Below, one piece after another: positions 1 to 7,415 of a DNA stretch of 64,000 bases. The stretch's first letter is position 1; the number at the start of each line of letters is the position of its first letter. Position numbers and translations under genes: made by a program. Source of the DNA: an uncultured Lachnospiraceae bacterium (GTDB lineage Bacteria; Bacillota; Clostridia; Lachnospirales; Lachnospiraceae); NCBI GenBank assembly GCA_902793335.1, contig CADBCZ010000011.1, forward strand, positions 1 through 64,000, given 5' to 3'. The notes beneath the pieces are model-generated. The model was not told the origin of the DNA. It searched no databases and saw only the letters and a list, made by a program, of their open reading frames with translations.

Positions 1-46
1 TGGCTTCCTTCATTTCTTTTGGATATCTGTTATAACCCATATTCAT
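1..46 (-). CDS. Probable IS transposase (OrfA-type), 5' end only
   Basis: An ATG at 46 opens a frame that runs off the left edge and starts MNMGYNRYPKEMKEA. The stretch RYPKEMKEA resembles the N-termini of IS3-type OrfA helix-turn-helix proteins, which often begin with a tyrosine/proline followed by E-(F/M)-K. A weak Shine-Dalgarno (AAAGGGACAGG) lies just upstream. Only 15 residues are visible, so the assignment is tentative. It is supported mainly by the position next to a secreted-protein gene that stops abruptly. Confidence 0.3.
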   Translation of the reverse strand, partial: MNMGYNRYPKEMKEA

Positions 47-95
47 CACCTGTCCCTTTGGTAATTATCATACCAAAATGGGAGGTGGGTGACAA
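1..95 (-). mobile_element. Possible end of an insertion sequence
   Basis: Read on the minus strand, the sequence right after the stop of the truncated secreted protein is TTGTCACCCACCTCCC, which looks like an IS terminal repeat. It is followed by a 7-bp hairpin, TTTGGTA/TACCAAA (57-77), and then by the start of a transposase-like frame. The other end is outside the window, so neither the inverted repeat nor a target duplication can be confirmed. Confidence 0.35.
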
Positions 96-302
96 CTACT
101 CTAACTCAGAGGGTGATGATTTCTTTTCAAAAGTTATGTCAAAATCACCATATGTGTATGATACTTCATTGTTATTAACAGTTTTTTTCTTTGAAGCATA
201 GACACTCTCAGGTATTAGTGTGAGCATCATGGATATAATCAATACAAATGATATAATTCTTCTGCTCCATGTTCGTAATGTTCTTTTTTTAATACTCTTC
301 AT
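96..302 (-). pseudogene. Secreted protein, truncated after 68 residues by a probable IS
   Basis: The 68-residue product starts with basic residues (MKSIKKRTLRTWSRR), then a hydrophobic segment of about 16 residues and a SVYA-S cleavage site, which is a classical Sec signal peptide. The mature part (VSYTYGDFDITFEKKSS) looks like the first strand of an extracellular carbohydrate-binding-like module, but the frame ends 20 residues later at a TAG that abuts the probable IS end. The start is supported by AGAGAGGGACATAATTA upstream of the ATG. I infer a large secreted or surface protein interrupted by insertion. A genuinely tiny secreted peptide is the alternative. Confidence 0.55.
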
Positions 303-535
303 TAATTATGTCCCTCTCTTAAGAATATATTTATATGATTTTTAAATAATCACTTACATTATTAGAAGTGTAATTTTTAGTTACATAAACCATAAAATAT
401 AGTACGCCCTCATTACGGTAACCATATAATGATTTCCATAGTCAGCATGAGCGGACTTTATTATTTAATTCATTATACTTGATATATAATAACAATCTTC
501 TATTCTTAATACTCCATCTCTGTCCAACCAAGAAC
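303..535. other. Intergenic stretch with no recognised gene
   Basis: This AT-rich stretch lies upstream of the truncated secreted-protein gene. I see no convincing coding frame, tRNA or terminator in it. It probably holds the promoter of the minus-strand gene at 302. The rest of the 464-bp gap, from 536, is taken up by a structured element. Confidence 0.5.
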
Positions 536-753
536 TAGCGAAACTCTTGATAAAGTATATGCGTATGCAGAAATACCGAGCAGCTGACAGCTCAATAATT
601 GCGTAGGGCTTTGTGGAACGTCAGTACTTAATTAGTGCTTGCACGAGTTTAGTACTGCTACGTTACTCAACGCGAGCGGGAGCGGTTCCCGAAGCAATTA
701 TGACTGTCACTGGAGGTATTTGCATACGATGAAAATCTATAAGAGTTTCGCTA
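536..753. repeat. Large structured palindromic element (element C)
   Basis: The ends are a perfect 13-bp inverted repeat, TAGCGAAACTCTT (536-548) and AAGAGTTTCGCTA (741-753). Inside it CGTATGCA (562-569) pairs with TGCATACG (721-728), and AATACC (572-577) with GGTATT (715-720). Further in, ATAATTGC pairs with GCAATTAT, and CAGTACT pairs with AGTACTG around a GTGC-TT-GCAC tip. The piece CTTTGTGGAACGTCAGTACTTA resembles CTTTGTGACCGCCGGTACTTA of the element at 2006-2152, so it may be a distant relative. It could be a MITE-like element or a structured RNA; the transcribed strand is unknown. Confidence 0.55.
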
Positions 754-766
754 TCATCCCCCTATT

Positions 767-1945
767 TTAGTGATGGAACAATCTAATCTTTGTAAAGCAC
801 ATAGCCATTCCATATTTATTACATGTCTCGATCACATTATCATCTCTGATAGATCCACCCGGCTGTGCAATATATTTAACACCACTTCTGTGTGCTCTCT
901 CGATATTATCACCAAATGGGAAGAATGCGTCTGAACCAAGTGATACATCTGTAAGAGTATCAAGCCATGCACGCTTCTCTTCTCTTGTTAATACCTCTGG
1001 CTTCTCAGTAAAGAAGTTCTCCCATGTACCGTCAGCAAGAACATCCATGTAATCATCGCTCATATAAACATCAATTGTGTTGTCTCTGTCAGCACGTCCG
1101 ATATTCTCTTTAAACGGAAGGTTAAGAACCTTTGGATTCTGACGGAGGAACCAGTTATCTGCCTTGCTGCCTGCAAGTCTTGTACAATGAATTCTTGACT
1201 GCTGACCTGCACCGATACCGATTGCCTGTCCGCCCTTTGCATAACATACAGAGTTTGACTGGGTATATTTTAATGTAATCATTGCAATAGCAAGATCGAT
1301 CTTAGCAGATTCCGGAATATCCTTTGCTTCTGTAACAACATCAGCAAATAATTCATCATTTATAACAAGCTCATTTCTTCCCTGCTCAAATGTAACACCG
1401 AATACATCCTTCTGCTCAACAGGTGCAGGTACATAATTCTCATCAATTTTGATAATACAGTAGTTACCCTTTTTCTTAGCTTTAAGAATCTCTAATGCCT
1501 CATCCTCATATCCCGGTGCAATAATACCATCAGACACCTCACGCTTAATAAGCTTGGCAGTTGCAACATCACAAACATCTGAAAGCGAGATGAAATCACC
1601 AAAAGATGACATTCTGTCAGCTCCTCTAGCTCTTGCATAAGCACTTGCAAGCGGACTAAGCTCTCCCATATCATCAACCCAGTAAATCTTTCTCTCAACG
1701 TCAGAAAGAGGAAGTCCTACAGCTGCACCTGCAGGTGAAACATGCTTAAATGAAGTTGCAGCAGGAAGACCTGTAGCCTTCTTTAACTCCTTAACTAACT
1801 GCCAACCGTTAAATGCATCAAGCAAATTAATATATCCGGGCTTACCACATAAAATCTCAATAGGAAGATCCTTATCATCTTTCATGAAAACTCTTGAAGG
1901 CTTCTGATTCGGGTTACAACCATATTTCAAAACAAACTCATTCAT
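767..1945 (-). CDS. purH: Stand-alone AICAR transformylase (PurH C-terminal domain)
   Basis: The 392-residue protein matches the formyltransferase half of bifunctional PurH. It has the family's KYGCNPNQ start, the [11 protein letters not shown] motif with the catalytic Lys-His, the [26 protein letters not shown] block, and the [18 protein letters not shown] and QPGGSIRD segments near the C-terminus. It transfers a formyl group from 10-formyl-THF to AICAR to give FAICAR, the ninth step of purine synthesis. The N-terminal IMP cyclohydrolase domain of ordinary PurH (about 510-530 aa) is absent. That step is supplied by the separate gene at 2183, with which it shares orientation and the ZTP riboswitch leader. 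A structured repeat lies between the two genes. Confidence 0.93.
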   Translation of the reverse strand: MNEFVLKYGCNPNQKPSRVFMKDDKDLPIEILCGKPGYINLLDAFNGWQLVKELKKATGLPAATSFKHVSPAGAAVGLPLSDVERKIYWVDDMGELSPLASAYARARGADRMSSFGDFISLSDVCDVATAKLIKREVSDGIIAPGYEDEALEILKAKKKGNYCIIKIDENYVPAPVEQKDVFGVTFEQGRNELVINDELFADVVTEAKDIPESAKIDLAIAMITLKYTQSNSVCYAKGGQAIGIGAGQQSRIHCTRLAGSKADNWFLRQNPKVLNLPFKENIGRADRDNTIDVYMSDDYMDVLADGTWENFFTEKPEVLTREEKRAWLDTLTDVSLGSDAFFPFGDNIERAHRSGVKYIAQPGGSIRDDNVIETCNKYGMAMCFTKIRLFHH

Positions 1946-2005
1946 CTTTATAACTCCTTTTCATATTTATTATTATAAAAAATATATTTTGGGTTTACTG
2001 TATAT

Positions 2006-2152
2006 TGCGTTGTGTATATTATGCAGTATCCATAAACAGACCCTTTGTGACCGCCGGTACTTATGCACTGTATTTTAGTGCATTAGTACCGTTGCGCGAA
2101 CAACGGAGCGAAAGCGTGTCTGTTTTGGAACTGCTTAATATGCACAAAAGCA
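2006..2152. repeat. Covarying structured intergenic element, copy A
   Basis: An outer helix pairs 2012-2027 (GTGTATATTATGCAGT) with 2130-2145 (ACTGCTTAATATGCAC), with GCGTT and AAAAGC continuing outside it. Within it AACAGAC (2035-2041) pairs with GTCTGTT (2118-2124). This encloses a long hairpin at 2056-2090 (GGTACT..AGTACC over ATGCACT..AGTGCAT), a short GTTG/CAAC hairpin at 2091-2104, and a GC-GAAA-GC tetraloop hairpin at 2108-2115. A second copy at 53162-53309 keeps every helix with compensatory base changes. Copy A sits between the IMP cyclohydrolase and AICAR transformylase genes. Function is unknown. Confidence 0.8.
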
Positions 2153-2182
2153 AACTATAAATCAATAATTTGATTTTTTAAC

Positions 2183-2896
2183 TTAATTATTCTTATTGAT
2201 TATCTTTGTCTCATACTTACCTGTCTCAAGATTAATATATCTGATAAACAAAGAAACCTTATTGTCCTCATTAAGATTATTCCATACAAGCTCTGCAAAC
2301 TCATCCATGCTGTCAGGAATATCAACAAGTGTAGGTTCACCTTCAAAGCTTGGCAAAGGATTGCCGTCACCCATATATGTATGAATGAAATGTCCCTCAC
2401 CTGCGACAGGATTCTCATAAGCAAATGTATATCTGTTACAAGCATCCGGATTACCATTATTACTCTTTAAGATTGACATTGCATAGTTATAGCTGCCGTT
2501 CTCTATATGAAGAATACCGGAAATTCTAGGTGTATAATTAGGAGCATCCGGCTCAAACTCTCTTGTGCGAAGTGCCTGCTCAAATGTAAACTGTTTGTTC
2601 ATAAGCTCGTAAATGGTATCTGTCTGATCTCCATTAGTTACAATAGTCTTATTGCCAAGTACTCTTACAGGAGCATATATTATGAGACTTGGATCTTCTA
2701 ATTTTGAAGGATCAAATGCTTCAGTGCGAATACCTTCTCCCTCTTCAACAAATACACGATTTCTACTGTTTTCACTTCTTCCCATGATAAAATAGGCTAT
2801 TGCAGCATGTTTTCCATCCGGTGTTTTACCAATTACAATTCCTCTTCCTGGATAAGTAGTGGAAGAAAGTTCCTTAGCTAATGATTGCATCTTCAT
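2183..2896 (-). CDS. IMP cyclohydrolase, PurO-like family
   Basis: The 237-residue protein belongs to the IMP cyclohydrolase-like (archaeal PurO-type) family. I recognise the NTn-hydrolase-like start (LSSTTYPGRGIVIG), AAIAYFIMGRSENSRNRVF, the SLIIYAPVRVLGNKTIVTNGDQTDTI core, and PNYTPRISG, followed by the conserved YTFAYENPVAGEGHFIHTY region. It closes FAICAR to IMP, the last step of de novo purine synthesis, and so complements the single-domain transformylase downstream. It is the first gene after a ZTP riboswitch. The start has AAGGAGGATGT just ahead. No key motif seems to be missing. Confidence 0.88.
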   Translation of the reverse strand: MKMQSLAKELSSTTYPGRGIVIGKTPDGKHAAIAYFIMGRSENSRNRVFVEEGEGIRTEAFDPSKLEDPSLIIYAPVRVLGNKTIVTNGDQTDTIYELMNKQFTFEQALRTREFEPDAPNYTPRISGILHIENGSYNYAMSILKSNNGNPDACNRYTFAYENPVAGEGHFIHTYMGDGNPLPSFEGEPTLVDIPDSMDEFAELVWNNLNEDNKVSLFIRYINLETGKYETKIINKNN

Positions 2897-2915
2897 AATA
2901 CATCCTCCTTATTAA

Positions 2916-2954
2916 TAAAAAAACCGTCCGGGTCACTTAATGAGCCCAGACGGT
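2916..2954 (-). terminator. Riboswitch-controlled intrinsic terminator
   Basis: On the minus strand ACCGTCTGGGCTC and the later GTGACCCGGACGGT form a strong stem (2923-2954) followed by a run of seven T, 20 nt before the start of the IMP cyclohydrolase gene. Its 5' half is also the conserved CCGUCUGGGC strand of the ZTP aptamer pseudoknot. Ligand-bound aptamer and terminator are therefore mutually exclusive, the expected arrangement for a transcriptional ON switch. Confidence 0.88.
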
Positions 2955-3015
2955 CGACTTCGCGATCATTGTTGTGCTCCCTTGTGGTTACCCACTACCG
3001 TCAGTTACACAACCG
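2941..3015 (-). ncRNA. ZTP riboswitch (pfl motif) controlling the purine genes
   Basis: Read on the minus strand, P1 is GGTTGTG (near 3014-3007) with CACAAC (2976-2971). It encloses GTAACTGACGG, a GTGG-GTAA-CCAC hairpin and the AAGGGAGC segment. After a short linker hairpin comes ACCGTCTGGGCTC, whose ACCGTC pairs with the earlier GACGGT to make the family pseudoknot. The conserved AACCAC..GGGAG and CCGYCTGGGC elements are those of the pfl/ZTP class, which senses ZMP/ZTP when 10-formyl-THF is scarce. The genes behind it use up ZMP (AICAR), which fits well. Confidence 0.88.
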
Positions 3016-3024
3016 CATATACAT

Positions 3025-3052
3025 ATAATACATATTTTTTTAAAAGTTTCAA
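3025..3052 (-). promoter_or_regulatory. Sigma-A-type promoter for the ZTP riboswitch and purine genes
   Basis: TTGAAA (3052-3047) and TATTAT (3030-3025) are separated by 16 bp on the minus strand. Transcription would begin around 3018, only a few bases before the riboswitch P1 stem, which supports the call. Confidence 0.55.
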
Positions 3053-3071
3053 GTATTTTTATAAAAAAAAT

Positions 3072-3725
3072 TCAATCTTTAACCGGATCAGATATCAACT
3101 CAGCTATTGTATGATAATCCATACCTTTCTTTAGTTTGTGTGTTCCCACTCTAATCCTGTTGGCATAACCTTTCTCAATCAGGTAATCATCGTACTCCTC
3201 GGCGTTTTCTATCAAACCGAGCTCCTTTAATTTCAAACAAACAGGATAAGAAGATGAACCTCTTGAAATGGTAATCTCAACTTCTTCTTTATCAGACTTA
3301 CCTTTCTTTGCTTTATCTGATTTTTCTTTTTCTGTTGTTACTTCAGTCGTAGTAGCCTCTGTTGTTGCTTCTGTTGTAGTTGCCTCTGTTGTTGTCTCTG
3401 TAGTGGCTTCTGTTGTAGTTGCCTCTGTTGTTGCCTCTGTTGTTGCCTCTGTCGTAGCTTCCGTTGTGGCAACCTCTGTCGTACTTTCTGTTGTAACAGT
3501 TTCTGTGGTCACATCCTCTGTATTTTCAGAGTCTTTGCTTGATTTCTTATCAATTAATTTATTAATTGGCTCATTAGCTTCTACCATGCCTAACTGCTTA
3601 GCCCTACTGATTATCTCCTCATTAGTCATCTTGTTCGGAACATGCTCTCTATAAGCCACCAGAAATACAATTGACGCAAATATTATGCCTATTCCTATAC
3701 CTCTTAAATAATATTTAAATTTCAT
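3072..3725 (-). CDS. Membrane-anchored protein with MltG-like LysM subdomain and TTEA repeats
   Basis: The 217-residue protein has an N-terminal membrane anchor (residues about 8-25), a short cytoplasmic-like or juxtamembrane segment (NEEIISRAKQLGM), and a low-complexity stretch of ATTEATTE-type repeats (about residues 78-132). A Lys-rich spacer is followed by a C-terminal module (EITISRGSSSYPVCLKLKELGLI..GTHKLKKGM..IAELI). That module resembles the LysM-like subdomain of endolytic transglycosylase MltG/YceG. The catalytic part of MltG, including its essential Glu region, is missing, so I expect cell-wall binding rather than cleavage. It is the last gene of the fla/che operon, 2 nt after the SwrB-like gene, with a GGGAGAG ribosome site. 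Confidence 0.65.
   Translation of the reverse strand: MKFKYYLRGIGIGIIFASIVFLVAYREHVPNKMTNEEIISRAKQLGMVEANEPINKLIDKKSSKDSENTEDVTTETVTTESTTEVATTEATTEATTEATTEATTTEATTETTTEATTTEATTEATTTEVTTEKEKSDKAKKGKSDKEEVEITISRGSSSYPVCLKLKELGLIENAEEYDDYLIEKGYANRIRVGTHKLKKGMDYHTIAELISDPVKD
3340..3500 (-). repeat. Degenerate 12-bp tandem repeat coding for TTEA
   Basis: A near-regular ACTACAGAAGCA-type repeat encodes successive ATTE/TTEA tetrapeptides inside the MltG-like protein. It is a Thr/Glu-rich extended linker, and its copy number is likely to vary between strains through slippage. Confidence 0.7.
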
Positions 3726-3727
3726 TG

Positions 3728-4603
3728 TTACTCTCCCTGATAAAGATCTATGACAAGCTTAACCTCACCAACGCCAAGTCCAAGCTCTTTTGCTATTTCA
3801 ATAACAGATCTTCCATTCTGATACATTTCCAATATTATATCGTTAGCGTTGGAATCGTCCTTAAAATCACTTTCCAATACCTCATCAAAATTTATATCTG
3901 TTTTATCTAATTCTGCAAAAATATCATCCAGATTTTCTTCCAGATCATCAATAGATGATTCATCTATATCCGGTAATTTTTCTTCTGATATATCAACATT
4001 GATACTTTCTTCCTCTGAAATCTTTTCAGTTTCTTTTGTAACAGTCTTTTCAGATATTATTTTATTCGCTTTTTCATGTATGTCTTCTTCAGCATTCACT
4101 TTAGTTAACGGTTCAGCAATTGATACCTCTTCTTTTTTAACTGGCTTTGAAGCTTCAACAAGCTGTTCTTTCTCTTCTCTGCTCTCATTTATCATTTCCT
4201 TGACCTCATGCCTTGCTTCATCGACATCCTTGACGGTCTTCATGATTTCCTTCTGTTTATCATCAAGCATACTGTATAAGAACATTACTTCTTTGTGATT
4301 TTTTTCAATTTCATCACAAACGGCTACAGCATAATCACCTAATGCCATAGTTTTTTCATTAGCCATGTTGGAAAGTGATTCATTAGTCTCATACAAAATG
4401 TCCTTAGCCTGTGTAGCTATCACATCTTCTATTTTTCTCTTGATTATCTGTAATTCTCTGTCAGAAAACTGATAATCTTCTCCAACTGTCATCATGTCTA
4501 CCTTATATATGTCTTCTTTGCTTGATAATTTTTCAGTAATGAAGAAGCTTGCTATAACAAATGCTATACCTAGCAAAATCATCACTACAACTGTTACAGT
4601 CAT
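3728..4603 (-). CDS. SwrB-like membrane protein with coiled coil and C-terminal HTH (DUF6115-type)
   Basis: The 291-residue protein has one N-terminal transmembrane helix (about residues 3-23). A coiled-coil segment follows (about 45-150, rich in Glu/Lys), then an acidic unstructured part, and a C-terminal helix-turn-helix-like motif (ILEMYQNGRSVIEIAKELGLGVGEVKLVIDLY). This architecture and its place just after sigD at the end of the fla/che operon match Bacillus SwrB, which promotes basal-body maturation and sigma-D activity. Sequence identity to SwrB cannot be judged here, so the role is inferred from architecture and synteny. Confidence 0.6.
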   Translation of the reverse strand: MTVTVVVMILLGIAFVIASFFITEKLSSKEDIYKVDMMTVGEDYQFSDRELQIIKRKIEDVIATQAKDILYETNESLSNMANEKTMALGDYAVAVCDEIEKNHKEVMFLYSMLDDKQKEIMKTVKDVDEARHEVKEMINESREEKEQLVEASKPVKKEEVSIAEPLTKVNAEEDIHEKANKIISEKTVTKETEKISEEESINVDISEEKLPDIDESSIDDLEENLDDIFAELDKTDINFDEVLESDFKDDSNANDIILEMYQNGRSVIEIAKELGLGVGEVKLVIDLYQGE

Positions 4604-4618
4604 ATGTAGTTATTCTCC

Positions 4619-4990
4619 TTATATTTGTATATTAACTCTAGGAGGTTCTTTTTTCTTAGAACCCCCATCTTTGTTATCTCCGATGGAATCCTTAAATATG
4701 CCGGTTACTTTTCCATCAATTGTTTCTTCACCGTCATCATTTGGATGTTGCTTTCTTTTCTTAGGTCTTCTGTACGTGCCGTTACCTTCTTCTCTGGCAT
4801 CATACTTATAATCTGTAAATGCATTCGGATCTTTTTGAATTACCGCCTCGCTGTTGTGCTGTATTTCTTTGGCCACCTCGTTTGCTGCATCGGCATTAGC
4901 ATTTAAAATTTTATGCTGCTCTGCCTGTTTTTCCATTCCTACAGTCTCAGTACGGGGTAAAATCATCTGCATATCAATAGGTCTGATCAT
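4619..4990 (-). CDS. Small hydrophilic conserved-looking fla-operon protein, function unknown
   Basis: The 123-residue product begins MIRPIDMQMILPRTETVG and continues as a charged, probably disordered protein with a Lys/Arg-rich middle (YRRPKKRKQH) and no membrane segment or recognised domain. It lies between the FapA-type gene and the SwrB-like gene with 11-15 nt gaps and an AGGAGGTGG ribosome site, so it is a real operon member. I do not recognise a function. Similar short proteins at this position of Lachnospiraceae motility operons are known to me only as hypothetical. Confidence 0.6.
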   Translation of the reverse strand: MIRPIDMQMILPRTETVGMEKQAEQHKILNANADAANEVAKEIQHNSEAVIQKDPNAFTDYKYDAREEGNGTYRRPKKRKQHPNDDGEETIDGKVTGIFKDSIGDNKDGGSKKKEPPRVNIQI

Positions 4991-5001
4991 ACAACCACCT
5001 C

Positions 5002-6603
5002 CTAAACCGGAGAACTAACAACATCAGCATCTTTCACATAGAATTGACAGTGTGTCAGAGCATCTTTTATAGGATAAACCCTATTAGATATAATCATGCT
5101 CACACCCGGAAAAATTGTCTGATTGACAATAATCTTTCCATCCTTATTGTTCTCTATTTCCTGTTTCAACTGCATGTATTCCTCTGAATCGGACTCAAGC
5201 TCAGCAGATAATACTTTCAACTCTTCTCCTGCCTGTTTTGCAAGCACCAACTGATTGGGCAAGAGTTTTGCTCCGCCTGCCAATTTCTTTTTGAGCGTTT
5301 CAAGAGTCTGTCTGTTTTCAAGCATTCTGCTTTGTTTTTCACTTATCAGTGCATTAAGCTCTTTGTATCTGTCCATAATTTCAGGTTTTACACCAACGCG
5401 TAACTCTGTTGCAGTATTCATTTTATTACCAAATACACTTGCAACAATCTTCTTGCCGGCAGAAACAGTTCCGCCAATAACAAAACCTTTTCTACCGCTG
5501 ACGATTACTTCCTCACCCGCTTCTATGTCAGAGTGAAGACTCGAACCAGTATTAACAACATTTCCGGCTTTGACAGTACTGCTCTCTATGAACTTGGTTA
5601 CAATATCATTTCCGGCTTGTAACACACCTTTGCCCATACCCTGAATTCCACGTTTCAAGACTATATTACCACCTGCAATGAGAACAGCACCCTCAACAAC
5701 TCCCTGCACTTCAATATCACCGGAAGCCTCTACTTTAAATCCGGAGTGTACATTACCGGCAATAACAACATTACCATTATAATTAATATCTCCTGTCGAC
5801 GGGTTGACATCTGCCGGAATACGGTATGTATCTGATACAAAGACCATACCACCTTCAAGTTTGACATCTCCATCTATCTCAGAGTATATCTTAAGTCCAT
5901 CCTCTGTCAACCTTATATTTTTACCAAATTTGAGTATTTTCTTTTTAACAGGTGATGAAGCAATTCGTCTTCCCATTATATTCATACCATCTTCACCCGG
6001 CACTTCGGGAATCATTTCGGCAAGAAGATCATCCTTCTTTACAGAAACAAAAAGAGACAAATCATGAAAATTAACACTTCCATCCTCAAGCAATTTAGGT
6101 GATGCCGTAGGTTTTGTGTTGAAGTAATATTTAATCTGTGCATCCTTGCCCTGAACCACCGGCTTACCCTTAGCTATAGGAATATCTCTGCAAAACTGTC
6201 GTCCATTCATATATGCAGTAATTATTTTTTGACTGACTCCAAATTTGATGTTTAATCTTTCAAGTTCTCCAAGTATTTCTTTTTCGCTCATAAACTTTCC
6301 ATTTTTTGATGGCGGATAAAATCTTATAACCGCCAACATTTTATCATCGGAAATTCTAACATCAGCCTTCTCAGAAACCTCAGATATTATAGTTTTTGAA
6401 ATTAATATATCCTTTTCCTGAGTATTCTCAACAACAGCACTGTTAAGAGCCTTAAGGTCGTAGTCTTTAATACCGCAACCCTCAAGATACCTAACTAATT
6501 CCTGAATTTCAATATGTTTACCATTGTCCTTCGCAGGATATAAATGAAGATATACCCCATCAGAACGAATATCAAGTTGAAAATAAGCATTGCTATATTT
6601 CAT
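5002..6603 (-). CDS. FapA family (DUF342) polymer-forming protein
   Basis: The 533-residue protein has a mixed alpha/beta N-terminal region and a central right-handed beta-helix (about residues 240-400). The helix shows repeated G-x-V/I patterns such as NVVIAGNVHSGFKVEASGDIEVQGVVEG and AGGNIVLKRGIQG. A coiled coil (about 405-480) and a C-terminal strand-rich part follow. DUF342/FapA proteins are common in Firmicutes, where they are linked to sporulation and sigma-D or motility loci. A precise biochemical role is not established. Here it directly follows sigD in the fla/che operon (19 nt gap), which suggests a motility- or sigma-D-linked function. Confidence 0.8.
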   Translation of the reverse strand: MKYSNAYFQLDIRSDGVYLHLYPAKDNGKHIEIQELVRYLEGCGIKDYDLKALNSAVVENTQEKDILISKTIISEVSEKADVRISDDKMLAVIRFYPPSKNGKFMSEKEILGELERLNIKFGVSQKIITAYMNGRQFCRDIPIAKGKPVVQGKDAQIKYYFNTKPTASPKLLEDGSVNFHDLSLFVSVKKDDLLAEMIPEVPGEDGMNIMGRRIASSPVKKKILKFGKNIRLTEDGLKIYSEIDGDVKLEGGMVFVSDTYRIPADVNPSTGDINYNGNVVIAGNVHSGFKVEASGDIEVQGVVEGAVLIAGGNIVLKRGIQGMGKGVLQAGNDIVTKFIESSTVKAGNVVNTGSSLHSDIEAGEEVIVSGRKGFVIGGTVSAGKKIVASVFGNKMNTATELRVGVKPEIMDRYKELNALISEKQSRMLENRQTLETLKKKLAGGAKLLPNQLVLAKQAGEELKVLSAELESDSEEYMQLKQEIENNKDGKIIVNQTIFPGVSMIISNRVYPIKDALTHCQFYVKDADVVSSPV

Positions 6604-6622
6604 ATTTGCCTCCTGTATCTAT

Positions 6623-7387
6623 TTATCCCATCAATAATTCGAAGTATTTTCCTAAATGTTTCTTCATTTTTTCCAAAGCCTTGGAATGAAGCTGAGATAT
6701 ACGAGATTCGGATACCTCAAGAACTTTAGCAACTTCTTTTAATGTAAGATCTTCATAGTAATAAAGTAAAACGACTTTCTTTTCTTTTTCAGTTAATAAC
6801 TCCAAAGCATCCATAATCATTTTCTTGACTTCATCATTATCTATGGATTCTTCGGGTTCAATATATGTTGTATTTCGAAATTCCTTAACTCCGCCATCTG
6901 TACCAAGTTCGATAAACTCATCTAATGACGCAATATTGGATATATTCGAAAGACTTTCCCAATTTCTATATTCTTCAAGTGAAATACCAAGTTTTTCTGC
7001 AATATCTTTATCTGTTACATTGACACCTTTTTCTTTTTCCAAAGATGCTATTGCAGCATCTAACTGTTTTTGTTTCTGTCTGACAGACCTTGGTATCCAA
7101 TCTAATTTTCTTATATGATCAAGTATCGACCCTCGAATACGTAAGCTGGCATAGGTTTCAAACTTGATATTCTTGTCAAAATCAAACTTATCAATAGCAT
7201 CAATAAGCCCAAAAACACCATAACTAACCAAATCATCATATTCGACAGTATACCCCAAATACATATTAAGTCTACCGGCAACAAGCTTAACCAAAGAAAC
7301 GTACTCGACTATAATCTGCTCACGCAGCTTATCATCTTTAGTACGTTTATAATCTTCCCAAAGCTTTGACCTCTTTGCTTCATCCAT
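6623..7387 (-). CDS. sigD: RNA polymerase sigma-28 factor (SigD/FliA/WhiG family)
   Basis: This 254-residue sigma factor directs transcription of late flagellar, chemotaxis and autolysin genes. Region 2 is clear (YTVEYDDLVSYGVFGLIDAIDKFD, then FETYASLRIRGSILDHIRKLDW with the -10 recognition helix). Region 3 follows (EKLGISLEEYRNW), and region 4 holds a helix-turn-helix (LTLKEVAKVLEVSESRISQLHSKALEKMK). The RIRGSILDHIRxLDWxPRSVR segment is diagnostic of the FliA/WhiG class. It is near the end of the fla/che operon, as in Bacillus, so its expression depends on transcription through the whole operon. Flagellin genes, its main targets, are not in the window. Confidence 0.95.
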   Translation of the reverse strand: MDEAKRSKLWEDYKRTKDDKLREQIIVEYVSLVKLVAGRLNMYLGYTVEYDDLVSYGVFGLIDAIDKFDFDKNIKFETYASLRIRGSILDHIRKLDWIPRSVRQKQKQLDAAIASLEKEKGVNVTDKDIAEKLGISLEEYRNWESLSNISNIASLDEFIELGTDGGVKEFRNTTYIEPEESIDNDEVKKMIMDALELLTEKEKKVVLLYYYEDLTLKEVAKVLEVSESRISQLHSKALEKMKKHLGKYFELLMG

Positions 7388-7415
7388 TACAACACCCCAT
7401 AAATATCAAATTAAA

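Noticed and set aside
303..535. tRNA or small RNA gene in the left intergenic region
   Set aside because: No cloverleaf, CCA end or conserved arm could be found.
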